A stretch of DNA of 64,000 nt from Cervus elaphus (GCF_910594005.1 NC_057835.1:47082001-47146000); one strand, 5' to 3'; shown: positions 1-12,091, numbered from the stretch's first letter. Program-made: numbers and translations. The notes: generated from the sequence alone by a model not told the origin.

Positions 1-205
1 TATACATTTACCAGAAGACCTAGCAATCCCTCTCCTAAAAATTTACCCAAGATAAATGAAAAGCCTGTTCGCACAAAGACTTGTATTTGAATGTTCCTAG
101 TGGCTATATTCATGACAGTGAAAGCTAAAGATCAGGAAATTTTGGCACTGATAAATAGATAAACTGTAAAGTATGCAATGTAATGTTACTCAGCTAAAAA
201 AAAAA
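1..205 (+). repeat. Old L1 3'-end fragment, left part
   Basis: The sequence follows the 3' end of mammalian L1 (a version of the 'atgttactcagc' motif near 181-195) and stops at a poly-A-like run. The same element seems to resume at about 1106. It is the outermost layer of the nest at 1-1440. Confidence 0.65.
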
Positions 206-370
206 AAAGAAAAAACCCATTAATCTAAAGAATAATACAAATGTATATTTGTATGTATATATGAATACATAGATACAAAATAATGTATATACAAAACAGA
301 AACAGATTTATAGACATAACAACTTTTGATTACCAAAGGGGAGAAGGAAGTGAGGAGGGATAAATTAGGG

Positions 371-581
371 TGAGCCCAGTGGCTCAGTTGTAAAGAATAT
401 GCCTGCAATACAGGAGACAAGGAGAAGCAGGTTTGATTCATGGGTAAGGAAGATCCCCTGGAGGAGGAAATGGCAACCTATTCCAGTACTCTTGCTGGGA
501 AAATCCCATGGATAGAGGAGCCTGGCGGGGTGCAGTCCACAGGGTTGCAAAGAGTCAGACACGACTGAGCAACTAACTACA
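371..581 (+). repeat. Bov-tA SINE
   Basis: It has a tRNA-Glu-type head ('ggctcagttgtaaagaat') followed by a BovA body ending 'gactgagcaactaac'. It is inserted in the L1 copy at 222-1105. Confidence 0.85.
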
Positions 582-691
582 CATTAACAGATATAAACTA
601 TTATACACAAAATTGATAAGCAACAAGGATTTACTTAGCAGAGGGAAGTATACCCATTATCTTGTAATAACCTGTAACGGAATATTTGTTC

Positions 692-1045
692 ACTACTCGG
701 TCACTAAGTCATGTCTGACTCTTTGTGATCCCATGGACTGACTGCAGCATGCCTGGCTTCCCTGTCCTTCACCATCTCCTGGAGTTTGCTCAAACTAATG
801 TCCATTGCGTTGGTGATGCCCTCCACCCATCTCATCCTCTGTCACCCTCCTCTCCTCCTGCCCTCAGCCTTTCCCAGTATCAGGGTCTTCTCTAATGAGA
901 TGGCTCTTTGCACTAGGTGGCCAAAGTATTGGAGCTTCAGCTTCAGCATCAGTCCTTCCAATGAATATTCAGGGTTGATTTCCTTTAGGATTGACTGGTT
1001 TGATCTCCTTGCTGTCCAAGGGACTCTCGAGTCTTCAATCTGCAA
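692..1045 (-). repeat. BovB LINE 3' end
   Basis: This is the antisense form of the BovB 3' end, from 'ggtcactaagtcatgtctg' to 'tgctgtccaagggactc'. It is 5'-truncated and inserted in the L1 copy at 222-1105. Confidence 0.85.
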
Positions 1046-1105
1046 AAATACTAAATCACCGAAACTAACACAATATTTGTAAATCAACTATGCCTTCATA
1101 GGAAA

Positions 1106-1440
1106 CCCTCCACTGATACATAGGATATCATGGATGAATATTAGAAACATTGTATTCAGTCAAATAAGCCAGGAAAAAAAGACTACATGCTATATGATTT
1201 TATCTTCTGATAATTCAGAAAAAGAAACACTAGAGGGACAGAAAGTAGGCGCTGAGGAGCTGGGAGAGGGGTGGGAGGAAGGGGTTGGTTGCGCAGGACA
1301 ACATCTAATTTTTGGTCACAAGAAACGTTCACAGTGGTGGTTGTGGATACACAGCTGTATACATTTGCTAAAACTCATCAAAGTATACCTTTAAAACTTC
1401 TGAATTTTATTTTATATGAGTCATACCTCAATAAAGTTGA
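1106..1440 (+). repeat. Old L1 3'-end fragment, right part
   Basis: It continues the L1 sequence that stops near 205 ('catggatgaat', 'caaataagcca') and ends with the typical 'acctcaataaagttga' tail. Confidence 0.7.
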
Positions 1441-2854
1441 TTAAATATCTACTAAAAACATGCCCCTAGAAATACCCTGGAATCTGATACAAAGATATTA
1501 GTATTTATTTCTTTTGAAGAAGGGGGAAAACGGTAGACTTTTTGTTCCCATTTATGAGAAATGCCTCTGGGGCTCGTTCTAGCAAAAGTACAATGGGAGA
1601 CATACTTTCTGCTTCACCCAACATGGCTTTGAATAGTTCCTCTCATTTCATATTTGGCAATTACAAATTCTTCTTTGTGTTCTTCCGTGACATGTTTTCT
1701 GAGGAGGTTTTAAAATTTTTTTCTTTTAAGCCCCCTGGGGCCTGGACAGGGGGCCTGGAAGGGGAGTGAGTGGCTGCAGGCCTGTGCTGTTTCTAGAAAA
1801 CAGGAAATTGGTAGTCTAGGATTTTCATGGTTTGTAGCTGAGCTGTCATGTGAACTTGATGTGACTTGATCTGATATATCCATCACGTACTTAGAGTATT
1901 TCTATTGTAAACCCTTAGTTGTCATAAAAGCCCCAGACTATGATGATTTGGGTGGAGCCTATGTTATCTCAAGGATTGTAGGAGGTCCCTAGATCTATTC
2001 CCACCAAGAGGTTGGGCACTTCTATGAGTGAATTTCCTTAGAGTCAGTGCCATTCATAGATATGACTATTTTAGGTCTTTGGGTAAAGCCCGCTTGAGTT
2101 TTGATTTCAACCTGAAAAACAGATGACAAAAGATAAAAATTAGGTTTGGCCTCTTAAATTCGTTTTCTGGACGTTGTTTCTCTTTAATCATCCCTGTTAA
2201 ATACTTGTACCTATTATAGTTGCAAATCTGACCGGGTGGAGTAATATACAAAAGTCCACTCCAGGTAGACACGTGGTGCCCAAGTCAGACCTCGGGGGAT
2301 ATTAAGGATCTGGCTCAGTCCCTCACGATCCTTCATTCTCTAAAATGAGATGTTTATCTAGATTTACTGTAGCAGACAAAGGCATGGTAACCTGAAACCA
2401 GAGAGAGCTTCGTCTAAAACGGTCAGCTCACAGCATCCCCCTTCTCTGTGAAGGAAGAACTGAGAAGATGTGCATCCTTTTAAATTTTATTTTGTAGACT
2501 ACGCATTTCCAAATATGTGGGAAATGATTTTGATTGTGATTCTCCCTTTTGCAAAGTAAAAAATTTCCTTTCACAGCTTAACTACGGAGCGAGACTTACT
2601 ATTCCTGCCCCAATCTGCTTAATTTGAAGAGAAACAGTTACTTCTAACAAGTGCTAAAATCCCATAAAGGCTTCCAAGATTCGACAGTGCCCAGTCCAAG
2701 ATCTGTCCAAACCGGGCCGGTTCTGCCATCTAGCGACCACCCTGGCAAACTACATCGGTAGGACATGGCCAAGTCTGGCCTGCTCAAGCCCAGAGAATTT
2801 TCATTTAATGAATTATGTGATTAGTTTGGGCCTTCGTGCTTATTCATTTCTACC
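1441..2854. other. Intergenic, nothing recognised
   Basis: No gene, RNA or repeat family is recognised. Open frames are at most 75 codons and show no family motif. Confidence 0.6.
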
Positions 2855-3045
2855 TACTATGTGTGTGACCTTGGGAAAATTATTTAATATTTCTGAGACT
2901 CAGTTTATTCATCTGTAGAATGGGGATAAGGGCTTACTCCTATGATTTTCATGAGATTCATGTAAGATAATATATGGAAAATGCCAATCAGAGTGCCTAG
3001 GCACAGGGTAAATTCTGAATAAAGGTTTGATGCTGTTATTATATT
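2855..3045 (+). repeat. MIR SINE
   Basis: The MIR core order is seen: 'gtgtgaccttgggaaaatta', then 'ctcagtttattcatctgtag' and 'aatggggataa'. Confidence 0.8.
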
Positions 3046-3166
3046 TCTTATTATTATAATCAAAATTATGCAAGTCTAAATATGAAAACAAAAATATGCC
3101 AAAGCATAAGAAATCAAGTTATGGATATATGAGTATTTCAGAATACATTAAGTCTATAGTATTTAC

Positions 3167-3381
3167 GGGCTTCCTAGGTGGTAAAGAACTTGTCTGACAA
3201 TGCAAAAGACATAAGGAGACACAGGTTTGGTCCCTGGGTCAGGAAGATCCCCCCGAGGAGGGCATAGCAACCGACTCCAGTGTTCTTGCCTGGAGAATGC
3301 AACAGATAGAGAAGTTTGGTGGGCTATAGTCCATAGGGTTGCAAAGAATCAGACAAGATTGAAGCGACTTAGCATGCATGC
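3167..3381 (+). repeat. Bov-tA SINE
   Basis: It runs from 'gggcttcctaggtgg' through 'gaagatccccccgaggagg' to 'gattgaagcgacttagc'. It has a short insertion in the tRNA-like head. Confidence 0.85.
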
Positions 3382-4713
3382 ATAATATTTGAAGCCTGGA
3401 AGAGAATCAAGTTTATTTAGGTGTTTTGTGTACACTGCCAACAAATGCATTATTGCAATTATTCTAGCCTCATTCCCAAATCTTTATCCATCTCATGTTG
3501 AATGTCTCCATCACAGCAGACAACTCAATACTCTGCTCACATTTTAATGCCTTTTTTCCTCTTTCTGGGCTATCCTCTCTCACATCTTTACACTTCACAA
3601 CTACTAACTCAAAGGGCAGCTTCCTGTACATACTCCTTAGTGCTGCTGCAGGGTTAAATCTCATGCAGCCCTTTATTCTCATCTCTATTAGAGCGTTTGA
3701 CACAGACAAACTGCTGGGGAGAGCTGGGAACCGGGCGCATGCAGCCCCACAACTAGAGTGTGAAGTGCTTGCTGTGAGGTCTTATGTGTTTTCTTTGCAT
3801 TTTCTCTCGCCCAACCCAATGTGTAACACAAAGACTTCACACAATAGGTGCTCCAAAGAAGGTTGCTGAATTGAAATCATAGTTTGGCAAGTGAATACTT
3901 AGAGCAACTTTTTGAGAAGACTGAATGACTCTTAGAATCTTCTCATGTATATTGGACTAAATTGGCTTATTGGTCTGAGTTGGCAGGGTTAGTCCTTCAT
4001 AATATGCTTTGGGATTAAAAATTAAGTAATATTTATAACAATAATAATAGATTTTTATTAAACAACATTTTGAAATTACCAAAAAGCAAAAAAAACCCTC
4101 TACTACCCAAATATTATTAATATTTGATATATTTTTCAATATTTTGCCTATACAATGCTTTCATTACGTAGCTGTGATCCTTGTTTATTTGCATTTATAT
4201 GCCCTGATTTTTAAATTTAGCATATTAAAAATATTTTCCCATTAAACTATTTGCACATTAAAGGCATCATCATTTGAAAAAGCAGAATCTCACTTAATAA
4301 AAGTGCCAAAGTATACTTAACATCATAATATTTCAGGCATTTAGCTTGTTTATATATTTTTTTTTTTTGGCTGTTAAGTTGTAATAACACAAAGTATATC
4401 TTTGGGCATAAAGGTTTTCTTTGGCTAGGATTATTTGCTTTTATGAGTCCCAGAAGTAAAATCCCTATTGCTTTTCTTTTCATAGTGAGCCCCGATAGAC
4501 CAAGAATTGGAATCTTATAATAAACGGAATGTCTTGTTAATAGAAAGATAACCAGGAAATGGGCTTAGACTTATGGCTCCTGGTTCCCATTATGAACTTT
4601 GACCTCTCAGAACTTATTGAAGATGTGAAGAAAGGCTTTATGAGATTAGGCTGAGCCAGCACAAAAGCATACTATTTTCTAAAACCATTCCCTGATATGA
4701 AATTGTGTCTTTT
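3382..4713. other. AT-rich intergenic, no gene
   Basis: There is no recognisable gene. The part at 4130-4260 resembles antisense L1 3' sequence, too weakly for a firm call. The 124-codon frame at 3495-3869 has no recognisable domain. Confidence 0.5.
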
Positions 4714-4890
4714 ATTTTTAATTTTGTATTGAAGTATAGTTGATCTACGATATTGTGTTAATTTTAGATGTACAACAAAGTGATTCAGTTATATATAAAC
4801 ATTTTTTTCAGAATATTTTCCATTATAGTTTAAAGATATTAAATATACTTCCTTGCTGCTTATGTATTTTATGTATAGTTGTTCATTGTT
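4714..4890 (-). repeat. L1 3' end, antisense
   Basis: 'attgaagtatagttgatcta' and 'caaagtgattcagttatat' are the reverse complement of the ruminant L1 3' UTR. Confidence 0.75.
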
Positions 4891-4964
4891 TCTTTGCACA
4901 CTTGTGTGTGTGTATTTTGTTGTTTCATTTTATAAGTGAAATACTCAGGCCCAATATGTGTTAG

Positions 4965-5160
4965 GCTTCCCCGCTGGCTCAGCAGTAAAGAATCCTCCTG
5001 TCAATGTAGGAGACCTGGATTCGATCCCTGGGTTGGGAAGATCCCTTGGAGAAGAAATACAAGCCAGTATTCTTGCCTGGGAAAACCCATGGAGAGGAAC
5101 CTGCTGGGTTACAGTTCATGGGGTCTCAAAGAGTTGGACACGGCTGAGCAACTAAACAAT
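4965..5160 (+). repeat. Bov-tA SINE with 12-bp target-site duplication
   Basis: A full tRNA-like head and BovA body are flanked by AATATGTGTTAG at 4953-4964 and 5161-5172, a perfect TSD that sets the insertion limits. Confidence 0.93.
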
Positions 5161-5390
5161 AATATGTGTTAGCCAAATTCACATCTTTGTTCCACAAAGA
5201 ATGATTCCATTGGTTCCTAAATTTATCCATTTGTACATTTATTATTCTTTTAAAAATATTGATGGACATCTACTCGATGCCAGGCACTTCTGTCAGGTGT
5301 TGTCTAACCAGACATTAATGAGACATTTCTTGAAAGGATTATTATAGCTTAACGAGAAAAAGACAAATAGACTATGAGTATGCCGTATGA

Positions 5391-5700
5391 GGCTTCACTC
5401 ATAGCTCAGCTGGTAAAGAATCCGCCTGCAATGTAGGAGACCCCAGTTCGATTCCTGGTTTGGGAAGATCCGCTGGAGAAGGGATAGGCTACTCACTTCA
5501 GTATTCTTGGGCTTCCCTTATGGCTCAGCTCGTAAAGAATCCACCTGCAATGTGGGAGACCTGGATTCGATCCCTGGGTTGGGAAGAGCCCCTGGAGAAG
5601 GGACAGGCTACGCCACTCCAGTATTCTGGCCTGGAGAATTCCATGGACTAAGTCCACTGGGTTGCAAAGAGTCAGATATGACTGAACGACTTTCACTTTC
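5391..5700 (+). repeat. Bov-tA SINE with doubled head
   Basis: A first unit (5391-5509) stops after 'cagtattcttgg' and a second complete unit follows. The whole is bounded by one imperfect TSD, ATGCCGTATGA (5380-5390) and ATGCCACATGA (5701-5711), so it was probably inserted as one dimeric-head element. Confidence 0.8.
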
Positions 5701-6074
5701 ATGCCACATGAAACTTACCTTACAGAAGTAAGAATAGCATGGCTTTGGGAGCAAAAATGGGGAATTAGTTCTATCTGGGGTAATAAGGAGACTTCACCAA
5801 GGAGCTTATACTTGAGTTTTGAATGATGTAGAAGTTTAACAGGTGGGCTTCAGAGGAGTTCCAGCCAGGCAGACCAACATACTCATGGGTGTGAGAAAGA
5901 ATGGCATGCGTGCAGGTCTCTTTGTGACCAAAGAGAGAGTTTCCATGCAAAGAAGGAGTAAAAAAATCATACTGTAGAGATAGAATGAGTTAGATTATGA
6001 AGTGTTTCATATTTTAGAATTCCAAGCCAAGAAGTGCGCATTTTATATTGTAATCTATTAGGAACCATTTAAAG

Positions 6075-6202
6075 TTTTCTTCTCTTTCTTCCTATCCTTC
6101 TTCCCCAGCCCCTCTTTCTCCCTGCTCCTCCCCTCTCACCTCCCTCTCTCTTCCTCCTGCCCTTCCTCTTCCTCCTCCTCCTCCTTCTTCTCTTCCTCCT
6201 GA
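6075..6202. repeat. Polypyrimidine (TC-rich) tract
   Basis: About 130 bp are almost purely C/T on the + strand, with TCC/TTC repeats. The arginine/lysine-rich open frames on the - strand come from this tract. Confidence 0.9.
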
Positions 6203-6334
6203 AGTAGACAAATGACATGAAAGTTACAGCATTCAGTAACTGAGACTTTATGCCAGGCACGCTGCTTGAGTATTTTTATAAGAGAAGTATTCACATCAGT
6301 GCTATCAGACAGTATAGTTGTTTTCTTGAATAAT

Positions 6335-6475
6335 ATGGAACAGGACAAAATGACACTTGGATAAGATAAGTAATTTGTCCAAAGTCACAAAGCTCTTAAG
6401 TGGCCAGAGATACAGAGCTGAGTATCCTTGGCTGCAGAGGACAGCCTCTTGACCACTGTGGTCTGTTGCACCTTT
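6335..6475 (-). repeat. MIR SINE fragment, antisense
   Basis: 'taatttgtccaaagtcacaa' and the following 'gagctga' and 'cctcttgacc' stretch are the antisense MIR arrangement. Confidence 0.6.
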
Positions 6476-7107
6476 AGAGTAATATTTTAGAAAGATCACT
6501 TTGAATTCTGAACATAGGTGATTTATAGTAGAGAGAGAGTCCCAAATCAGAGGGTCCATTTGTGAAGATGTTGCAAGAATACAGGACTGAGGTGATGAGG
6601 TCAGAACTCGGAGGGGATAATGGCTATAAAAGTAATAGCCTCAGGGAGAAGGCTTAGATAAAAAGAAAATCACTGCAATTCTGGAAAAAGATAAATTTCA
6701 CCAAAAAGACTGAAAATTTCCCCATTTGTGGTACTGCCTTTCAAGGACTCTTATAATGTTCTAGAAGAAAGTTATCCATCTCTGATTGGTCTTGGATAAT
6801 GATATTCATTCTCAAAATCTGGCATAAGTTAGTTTTGTTTGGGGGGGGATTTAAATCATTTTATAGATATTTTTCCATAGTCTCATCATTTATTTTTAAA
6901 AATACCAGGAAGACAATGTTAGAATTATGTGATGAGATTTTAAAGCAGCAATGATAGATATGTTTCCATTCTGAGTATGATTGTAACAAAAACAAAAATT
7001 GAAAACTTCAGCAAAGAAATACACCAAAATGTCCTAGTGAATTCATAAAGCAAATGAATAAGCAAGCAGAAACAACAGCAATAACAAGAAAAACCTTGAA
7101 ATGTGTG

Positions 7108-7128
7108 TGTTTGTGGAGGGGGGGGGGA
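7108..7128. repeat. Short T/G then poly-G run
   Basis: A GT-rich stretch is followed by ten consecutive G (7119-7128). A second G run lies at 6841-6848. Confidence 0.8.
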
Positions 7129-7784
7129 TCAGTATCTAGAGTTGTTACAGTATATGATGGCATAATTTAGTTTTTAATCATAGGATCACCTTTAACATAC
7201 AGATAATTGTGTTCAAGGACAATTGTGTCCAGGGCATCTATTCACAACATTGCTATATCCTGGGGTCTACAAACTTGGACGGACTAAAACCCTTTTATTC
7301 AAAAGCTCTCAATCAAGAAATGTTGGTAAGATCAGTACAAAATAACCACAGTGCTGATGCAGTGACCCCAGAGGTGTGGTCAAGACATCCTGGGAGTTCC
7401 TAGGGAGGGGACAATGCTTCTGGTTGTAGCCCGTGGGCGAAGCCCAGAGACACTTGTTAGAGGAAATTTACGTTGAAGTTGGACAAGAAGGATTTTGAGG
7501 TGAGTGAGAGGTGAGGAATTCCAGGTAGAAAGTTAAGAAGGCAAATGTTGGACTGTTGGGCATGCCAGCAGAGAGCAAGGCCTCAGAATGGCAAAGTCAG
7601 TCATTGCAAGTTACAGAGCAGGGCAAAGTGATGGGCACTCTTTAGAAGGACCGTGAGAGTAAACTCTCTATATGAAGGAAAACTTTTTATGGAGAATCAC
7701 TGGATTATAAATGCATGTGAGTCCTCACACCTCCAATATCCACAGTGTTGATGGCACCTGGTGCATTGCAGATGTAAGCATTTG

Positions 7785-7809
7785 TTGAATGAATGAATGA
7801 ATGAATGAT
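7785..7809. repeat. (TGAA)n microsatellite
   Basis: There are about six TGAA units with a slightly degenerate start. The preceding sequence resembles an old SINE/LINE tail. Confidence 0.85.
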
Positions 7810-7875
7810 GTCTGTCCTTCCCTCTATGTGTATGATAGAGGAGACCTGCTTTTAACCAAGTACACACCTTCCAGG

Positions 7876-8095
7876 TTGTTGTTCAGTTGCTCAGTCGTGC
7901 CCGACTCTTTGCGGCCCTGTGGACTGCAGCACCCCAGGCTCCTCTCTCCCCCTTATCTCTTGCAGTTTGCTCAAATTCATGTCCATTGAGAAGGTGATGC
8001 CATCCAACCGTCTCATCCTCGGCCTCTTCTCCTTTTGTTTTCAGTTTTCCCAGGAACACAGTCTTTTCCAATTATTTGGCTCTTTGCATCAGGGA
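7876..8095 (-). repeat. BovB LINE 3' end, short
   Basis: Antisense BovB from 'ttgttgttcagttgctcagt' to 'ggctctttgcatcagg'. It is heavily truncated. Confidence 0.8.
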
Positions 8096-8269
8096 AGGAG
8101 CCTGAAGTCAGAAACAGCTCCACGATTCACTGAGGATAAATTATCAGTTTATCTCTTTGAGGGCCCCATTTCCTCAATTTAAATGAGGAACAAAATTCAA
8201 ACCTACCTAGTAAGGTTGTGACATTTTAAAAGCCTGGCATAAAAAGGCACCACACAAAAGTGAGCTGTT

Positions 8270-10100
8270 ATTCGGGAGACATTTAAGATCCTGGCTTAGC
8301 ACTCAGAGCTGTTTTCCTGGGCGTCTGGCACCAGTCCACCTATCAGGAGATTATCCTACCTTATCCTCACATCTGTCCTCCTGCCATTTTGTTTCACTCC
8401 TAGAGAAGCATAAAGCGAAGGATCATAAACATAAAAATCGTCACTTTTCCTTGCCTTAACTGATTGAAACCCTTTTCATATGGCAGGCTTCGTGAGCTGC
8501 CTGCTGGCCCCGTCATCTCTTCCAGCACGCTGCCCAGGCCATCTGTTCTGCACCACGCCAAGCCATATGGAGCTGAGCCCCCGCTTCTGTGGAAATGCCG
8601 GCTGTTTTCTTCTGTGTGTTCTTTGCTTGGCTGTACTTTCCAAGCCATGCGACGTGTGCAGCGGCAATCTCTTTATGTTCCATTCTTAAAAGGGAAGTTA
8701 ATGGCTTGAATTTTATTAGGCGAGTCTTGAGATTGTGCATCTTAAACCCTCCTGTTAAGTAATGACCAAAAACTTCACTACAAAGTCCTGTGACATTTGT
8801 GACACCAGATAAATCATTCAGAAACCACAGTTCTCTAATTCTTTCCTGCCACTGTCTCTGTTCGCTACAAAGGGAATAATATGACATTTCTTTCCTTCTT
8901 TCCTCTGATACTTTAAGCTGCAATTATCTTCTTCCCAAGCTTAGAACAGCAGGTACAGCCCTGCCGAGATGATTAGTTCTTCACTGTGCCGGTTATTAGC
9001 TGCAGAGAAAATGATATGCAAACCAAGACATGGTTCGTCTCCTACTGTGATAATCTTGATGAGATTTACAAATATCAAGGAGACCGCTAAACTCTCGTTG
9101 AAACTCAGCAAAAAAAAAAAAAAAAAAAATGCTGGTCTCTTAAAAGTAGGAGCTTAAATTAAACCTTAATCAGGTTTCAAAAATAACTTTGGAGGATTTT
9201 GTCTAAATCAATAAAAGTATAAGGTGGTTTATTTTTTAAAAATTAATGGAACAGAAAATTTTTTTAATGGACTAGAAGTAAGAAGATGCAATCTTAGCTG
9301 ATTTTCATCAAAATCATGAGGTGAGGCAAGTTAGTTTTCTACTAGCCCAACGTTCTTGAGGCCCCCCCTCAGTTTTTTTTTTCCTCTATGGCCTCAAGCC
9401 ATTTATAAAGCGTATTTTTTTTCTAGCAGAAGAAAAATACATTAAAACACTAGGACATTAGTATAAATTAATTAAAATATGTCAGGCCGCTGAAGATAAA
9501 AAAATTACTTGCTTTACAAAGACTTCCCAGAGGAAGAAATAAGCAATTAACCTTCATTCTCACCATGGAATAATTTCCTTCCTGTTCCTTTTCTCTTAGG
9601 CAGTAATTCTGCTTCCATAAAAAACAAAAGCCCTTTTTCTTCCAGTCGTTTTCCAGAACAGACTCAACACAGTAACATTCCTGTTAGCCTTGTGTTTCCT
9701 AAAGCTCTGAATGTTTATTGCCACATTATTACTTATTTGGGTCCTGCTTAATGAGGTCGGATAAAAAAAGCTCAATTAACTGCATCTTGTTCTTTGTACG
9801 CTCAGTTGCAGGCACAATGTCTGGGTCCACTAAGTGTATAACAAATGAATTTGTGTTGAATTATTTTGTAAAGTCCATCATTTACTAAGGAACAGAGAAC
9901 TTTGCATGAACTGAAGGCATCTCTGTAGTTAATTGCTCCGAAGAAACTGAAATCTTACATTTGAAGGCAAAATAATTTCTTTATTATTTTGTGGTTCTCA
10001 AACTTTTGTGTTCATACACATTTTAGAGGTCTTACATTTTTGGTGGCCTATTTTAAAGGGTTAACAAAACAAAACAAGAAAGTAATTTCAGCAGCAAATA
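8270..10100. other. Repeat-poor intergenic stretch, candidate conserved non-coding region
   Basis: There is no recognisable transposon over about 1.8 kb apart from a 20-nt poly-A run at 9110-9129, although every flank is repeat-dense. Open frames of up to 136 codons overlap on both strands without family motifs, so I do not call a gene. An enhancer role is possible but not shown by sequence alone. Confidence 0.35.
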
Positions 10101-10380
10101 TGACATATAGCTAGTATTTTGCAGCCAGAGGTCAGGGCAGGCTCCCTGGGATGACATGGGCAAGGAGGTCCTTTACCCCTCCCCTTACCCCACAGAGTTT
10201 TCGCCAGCTGCCTCCGGGCTGAAAGCTATTCCCAACAACGTAACTGTTTAAATCAAAGATAGATCTAGCTTTGCAAACTGAGTTTACATGTCTCCTATCT
10301 TCACTTTTCCAGGATAACCAAGCTGTATAGATATTCAGTAGTCTTCACTGGTCAATTTTAGATCCATTACTGCAGTTGAC

Positions 10381-10928
10381 TAAAAAAATATTCACAGCCT
10401 AAAAGTTGAGAGTTCTGTTTTATTTGGTGGAAATTTAGGGGACCTCAAGGCTGAGAGGCCCCTTCTCAAGTAACCCTCAGAAAACTGCTCAGGGAGGCAA
10501 GGATGAGAGCCAGGCTGTATAGGAGTTTTGCAACAAAGGGCAGGCAATCTGAACTCCGAGAGACTATTGTTAGTTAAAGACAGTCAGGGAGTGCCCTGGT
10601 GGTCCAGTGGCTGAGACTCCCTGCTCCCAATGCAGGGAGTTCAGGTTCCATCCCTGGTCGGGAACTAGATCCCAATGGCACAACTAAGAGTTCACATGCT
10701 ACAGCTAAAGACCTGGCACAGCCAAATAAATTAAAAAAAGAAAGAAAGAAAACCACATATGTTAAGGATTTTAGCATTTTTTATGCATGGGAAGATACAA
10801 GAGTCTGGGCTCACTGATATCATTTCTCTGACATGCGCATCAGCTATCTGGGGCCAGTATCCTGTGTTTTCATATCCTGAGTTTCTTCAAGGCTCAGCAT
10901 TGGGAGAGACTTCAGTCTGATACCTGTT
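10381..10928. mobile_element. Ruminant ERV solo LTR-like repeat, copy A
   Basis: Pieces 10381-10587 and about 10753-10928 match copies at 37.5 and 38.6 kb: 'aaaagttgaga', 'ttttatttggtgga', 'caggctgtataggagtttt', 'agagtctgggctcactg'. It is split by a CHR SINE and cut off by BovB at 10929. The look is that of a ruminant BTLTR1-type LTR, named from memory. Confidence 0.6.
10588..10752 (+). repeat. CHR SINE (cetartiodactyl)
   Basis: 'gagtgccctggtggtccagt', then 'cccaatgcagggagttcagg', ending in an A-rich 'aaaaaaagaaagaaagaaaa' tail. It lies inside LTR copy A. Confidence 0.85.
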
Positions 10929-11584
10929 TGCTGCTGTTCAGTCGCTCAGTCATGTCCAACTCTTTTCGATCCCACGGACTGCAGCACACCAGGCTTCCCT
11001 GTCCTTCACCATCTCCTGGAGTTTGCTCAAACTCAGGTCACTGATGCCATCCAACCATCTTGTCCTCTATCGTCCCCTTCTTCTGCCTTCTATCTTTCCC
11101 AGCATCAGGGTTTTTTCGAGTGAATCAGCTCTTCACATCAGGTGGCCAAAATATTGGAGCTTCAGCTTCAGCATCAGTCCTTCCAATGAATATTTGGGGT
11201 TGATTTTCTTTAGGATTGACTGGTTTGATCTCCTTGCAGTTGAAGAGACTCTCCTTGCAGTCGAAGAGACTCTCAAGAGTCTTCTCTAACACCACAGTTC
11301 AAAAGCGTCGATTCTTTGGTGCCTAGCCTTCTTTATGGTCCAAATCTCACATCGGTACATGACTACTGGAAAAACCATAGCTTTGACTACATGGACCTTT
11401 GGCGGTAAAGTAATGTCTCTGCTTTTTAATACGCTGTCTAGGTTTGTCACAGCTTTTCTTTCAAGGAGCAAGCATCTTTTAATTTCATGGCTGTAGTCAC
11501 TGTCCACAGTGATTTTGGAGCCCAAGAAAATAAAGTCTGTAATGGTTTCCATTGTTTCCCCACTTATTTGCCATGAAGTAATGG
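10929..11584 (-). repeat. BovB LINE 3' end with reverse-transcriptase C-terminal coding remnant
   Basis: Antisense copy. On the - strand the frame at 11286-11552 encodes the C-terminal end of the BovB polyprotein ('FLGSKITVDSD' and 'KSRDITLP' motifs). A 21-bp tandem duplication lies at 11230-11271. No complete reverse transcriptase is present. Confidence 0.88.
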
Positions 11585-11880
11585 TTGCTAGATGGTAGGT
11601 CTTCTTTCCTTCCTAAGTTCTCTCAGGGCTCACCAGTTCACTGTAGGCTGTGGCCGCAGTTGCTGATGACTATCACATCTTTGTTTACTGATAGGGTAGG
11701 AAATATTCCATCTATCACTGCCTATTTCATATTGTCCCTTCTGCCTGACCCATACTCTTTCAAACATTCAAGAGGCAAAGTCCTCTTACATTCCACTAAA
11801 CACTCTTTTTGGCACTGATCTTTACACTTACCTTTTACCTGTAGCCAAAGGTACTCTTATTCCACCCCCCCCACACAATT

Positions 11881-12091
11881 TGTCTTCCCAGGTGGCGCTA
11901 GTGGTAAAGAACCTGCTGCCAATGCAGGAGATGTAAGAGATGCGGATTTGATCCCTGGGTGGGGAAGATCTCCTGGAGTAGGAAATGGCAACCCACTCCA
12001 GTATTCTTGCCTGGGAAACTCCATGGACAGAGGAGACTGGAGAGCTACCATGGGGTTGCAAAGCGTCAGACGTGGTTGGGGTGACTTAGTA
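11881..12091 (+). repeat. Bov-tA SINE
   Basis: 'tcttcccaggtggcgctagt' head and 'aacccactccagtattcttg' body, ending near 'ggtgacttagtacacg'. Confidence 0.88.

Larger units (their letters stand above)
222..1105 (+). repeat. Ruminant/artiodactyl L1 3' end, split into three pieces
   Basis: Pieces at about 222-370, 582-690 and 1050-1105 read in order as one L1 3' UTR ('accaaaggggagaa', then 'ttaacagatataaac', then 'taaatcaactatg'). They are split by a Bov-tA SINE and a BovB fragment, and the whole lies inside an older L1. Confidence 0.7.

Noticed and set aside
3495..3869. 124-codon open frame
   Set aside because: No domain or conserved motif, and a 79-codon frame overlaps on the other strand; likely chance.
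4965..5160. tRNA-like A and B boxes in Bov-tA copies
   Set aside because: They are the tRNA-derived heads of SINEs, not tRNA genes: the acceptor stem is not preserved and the sequence continues into BovA.
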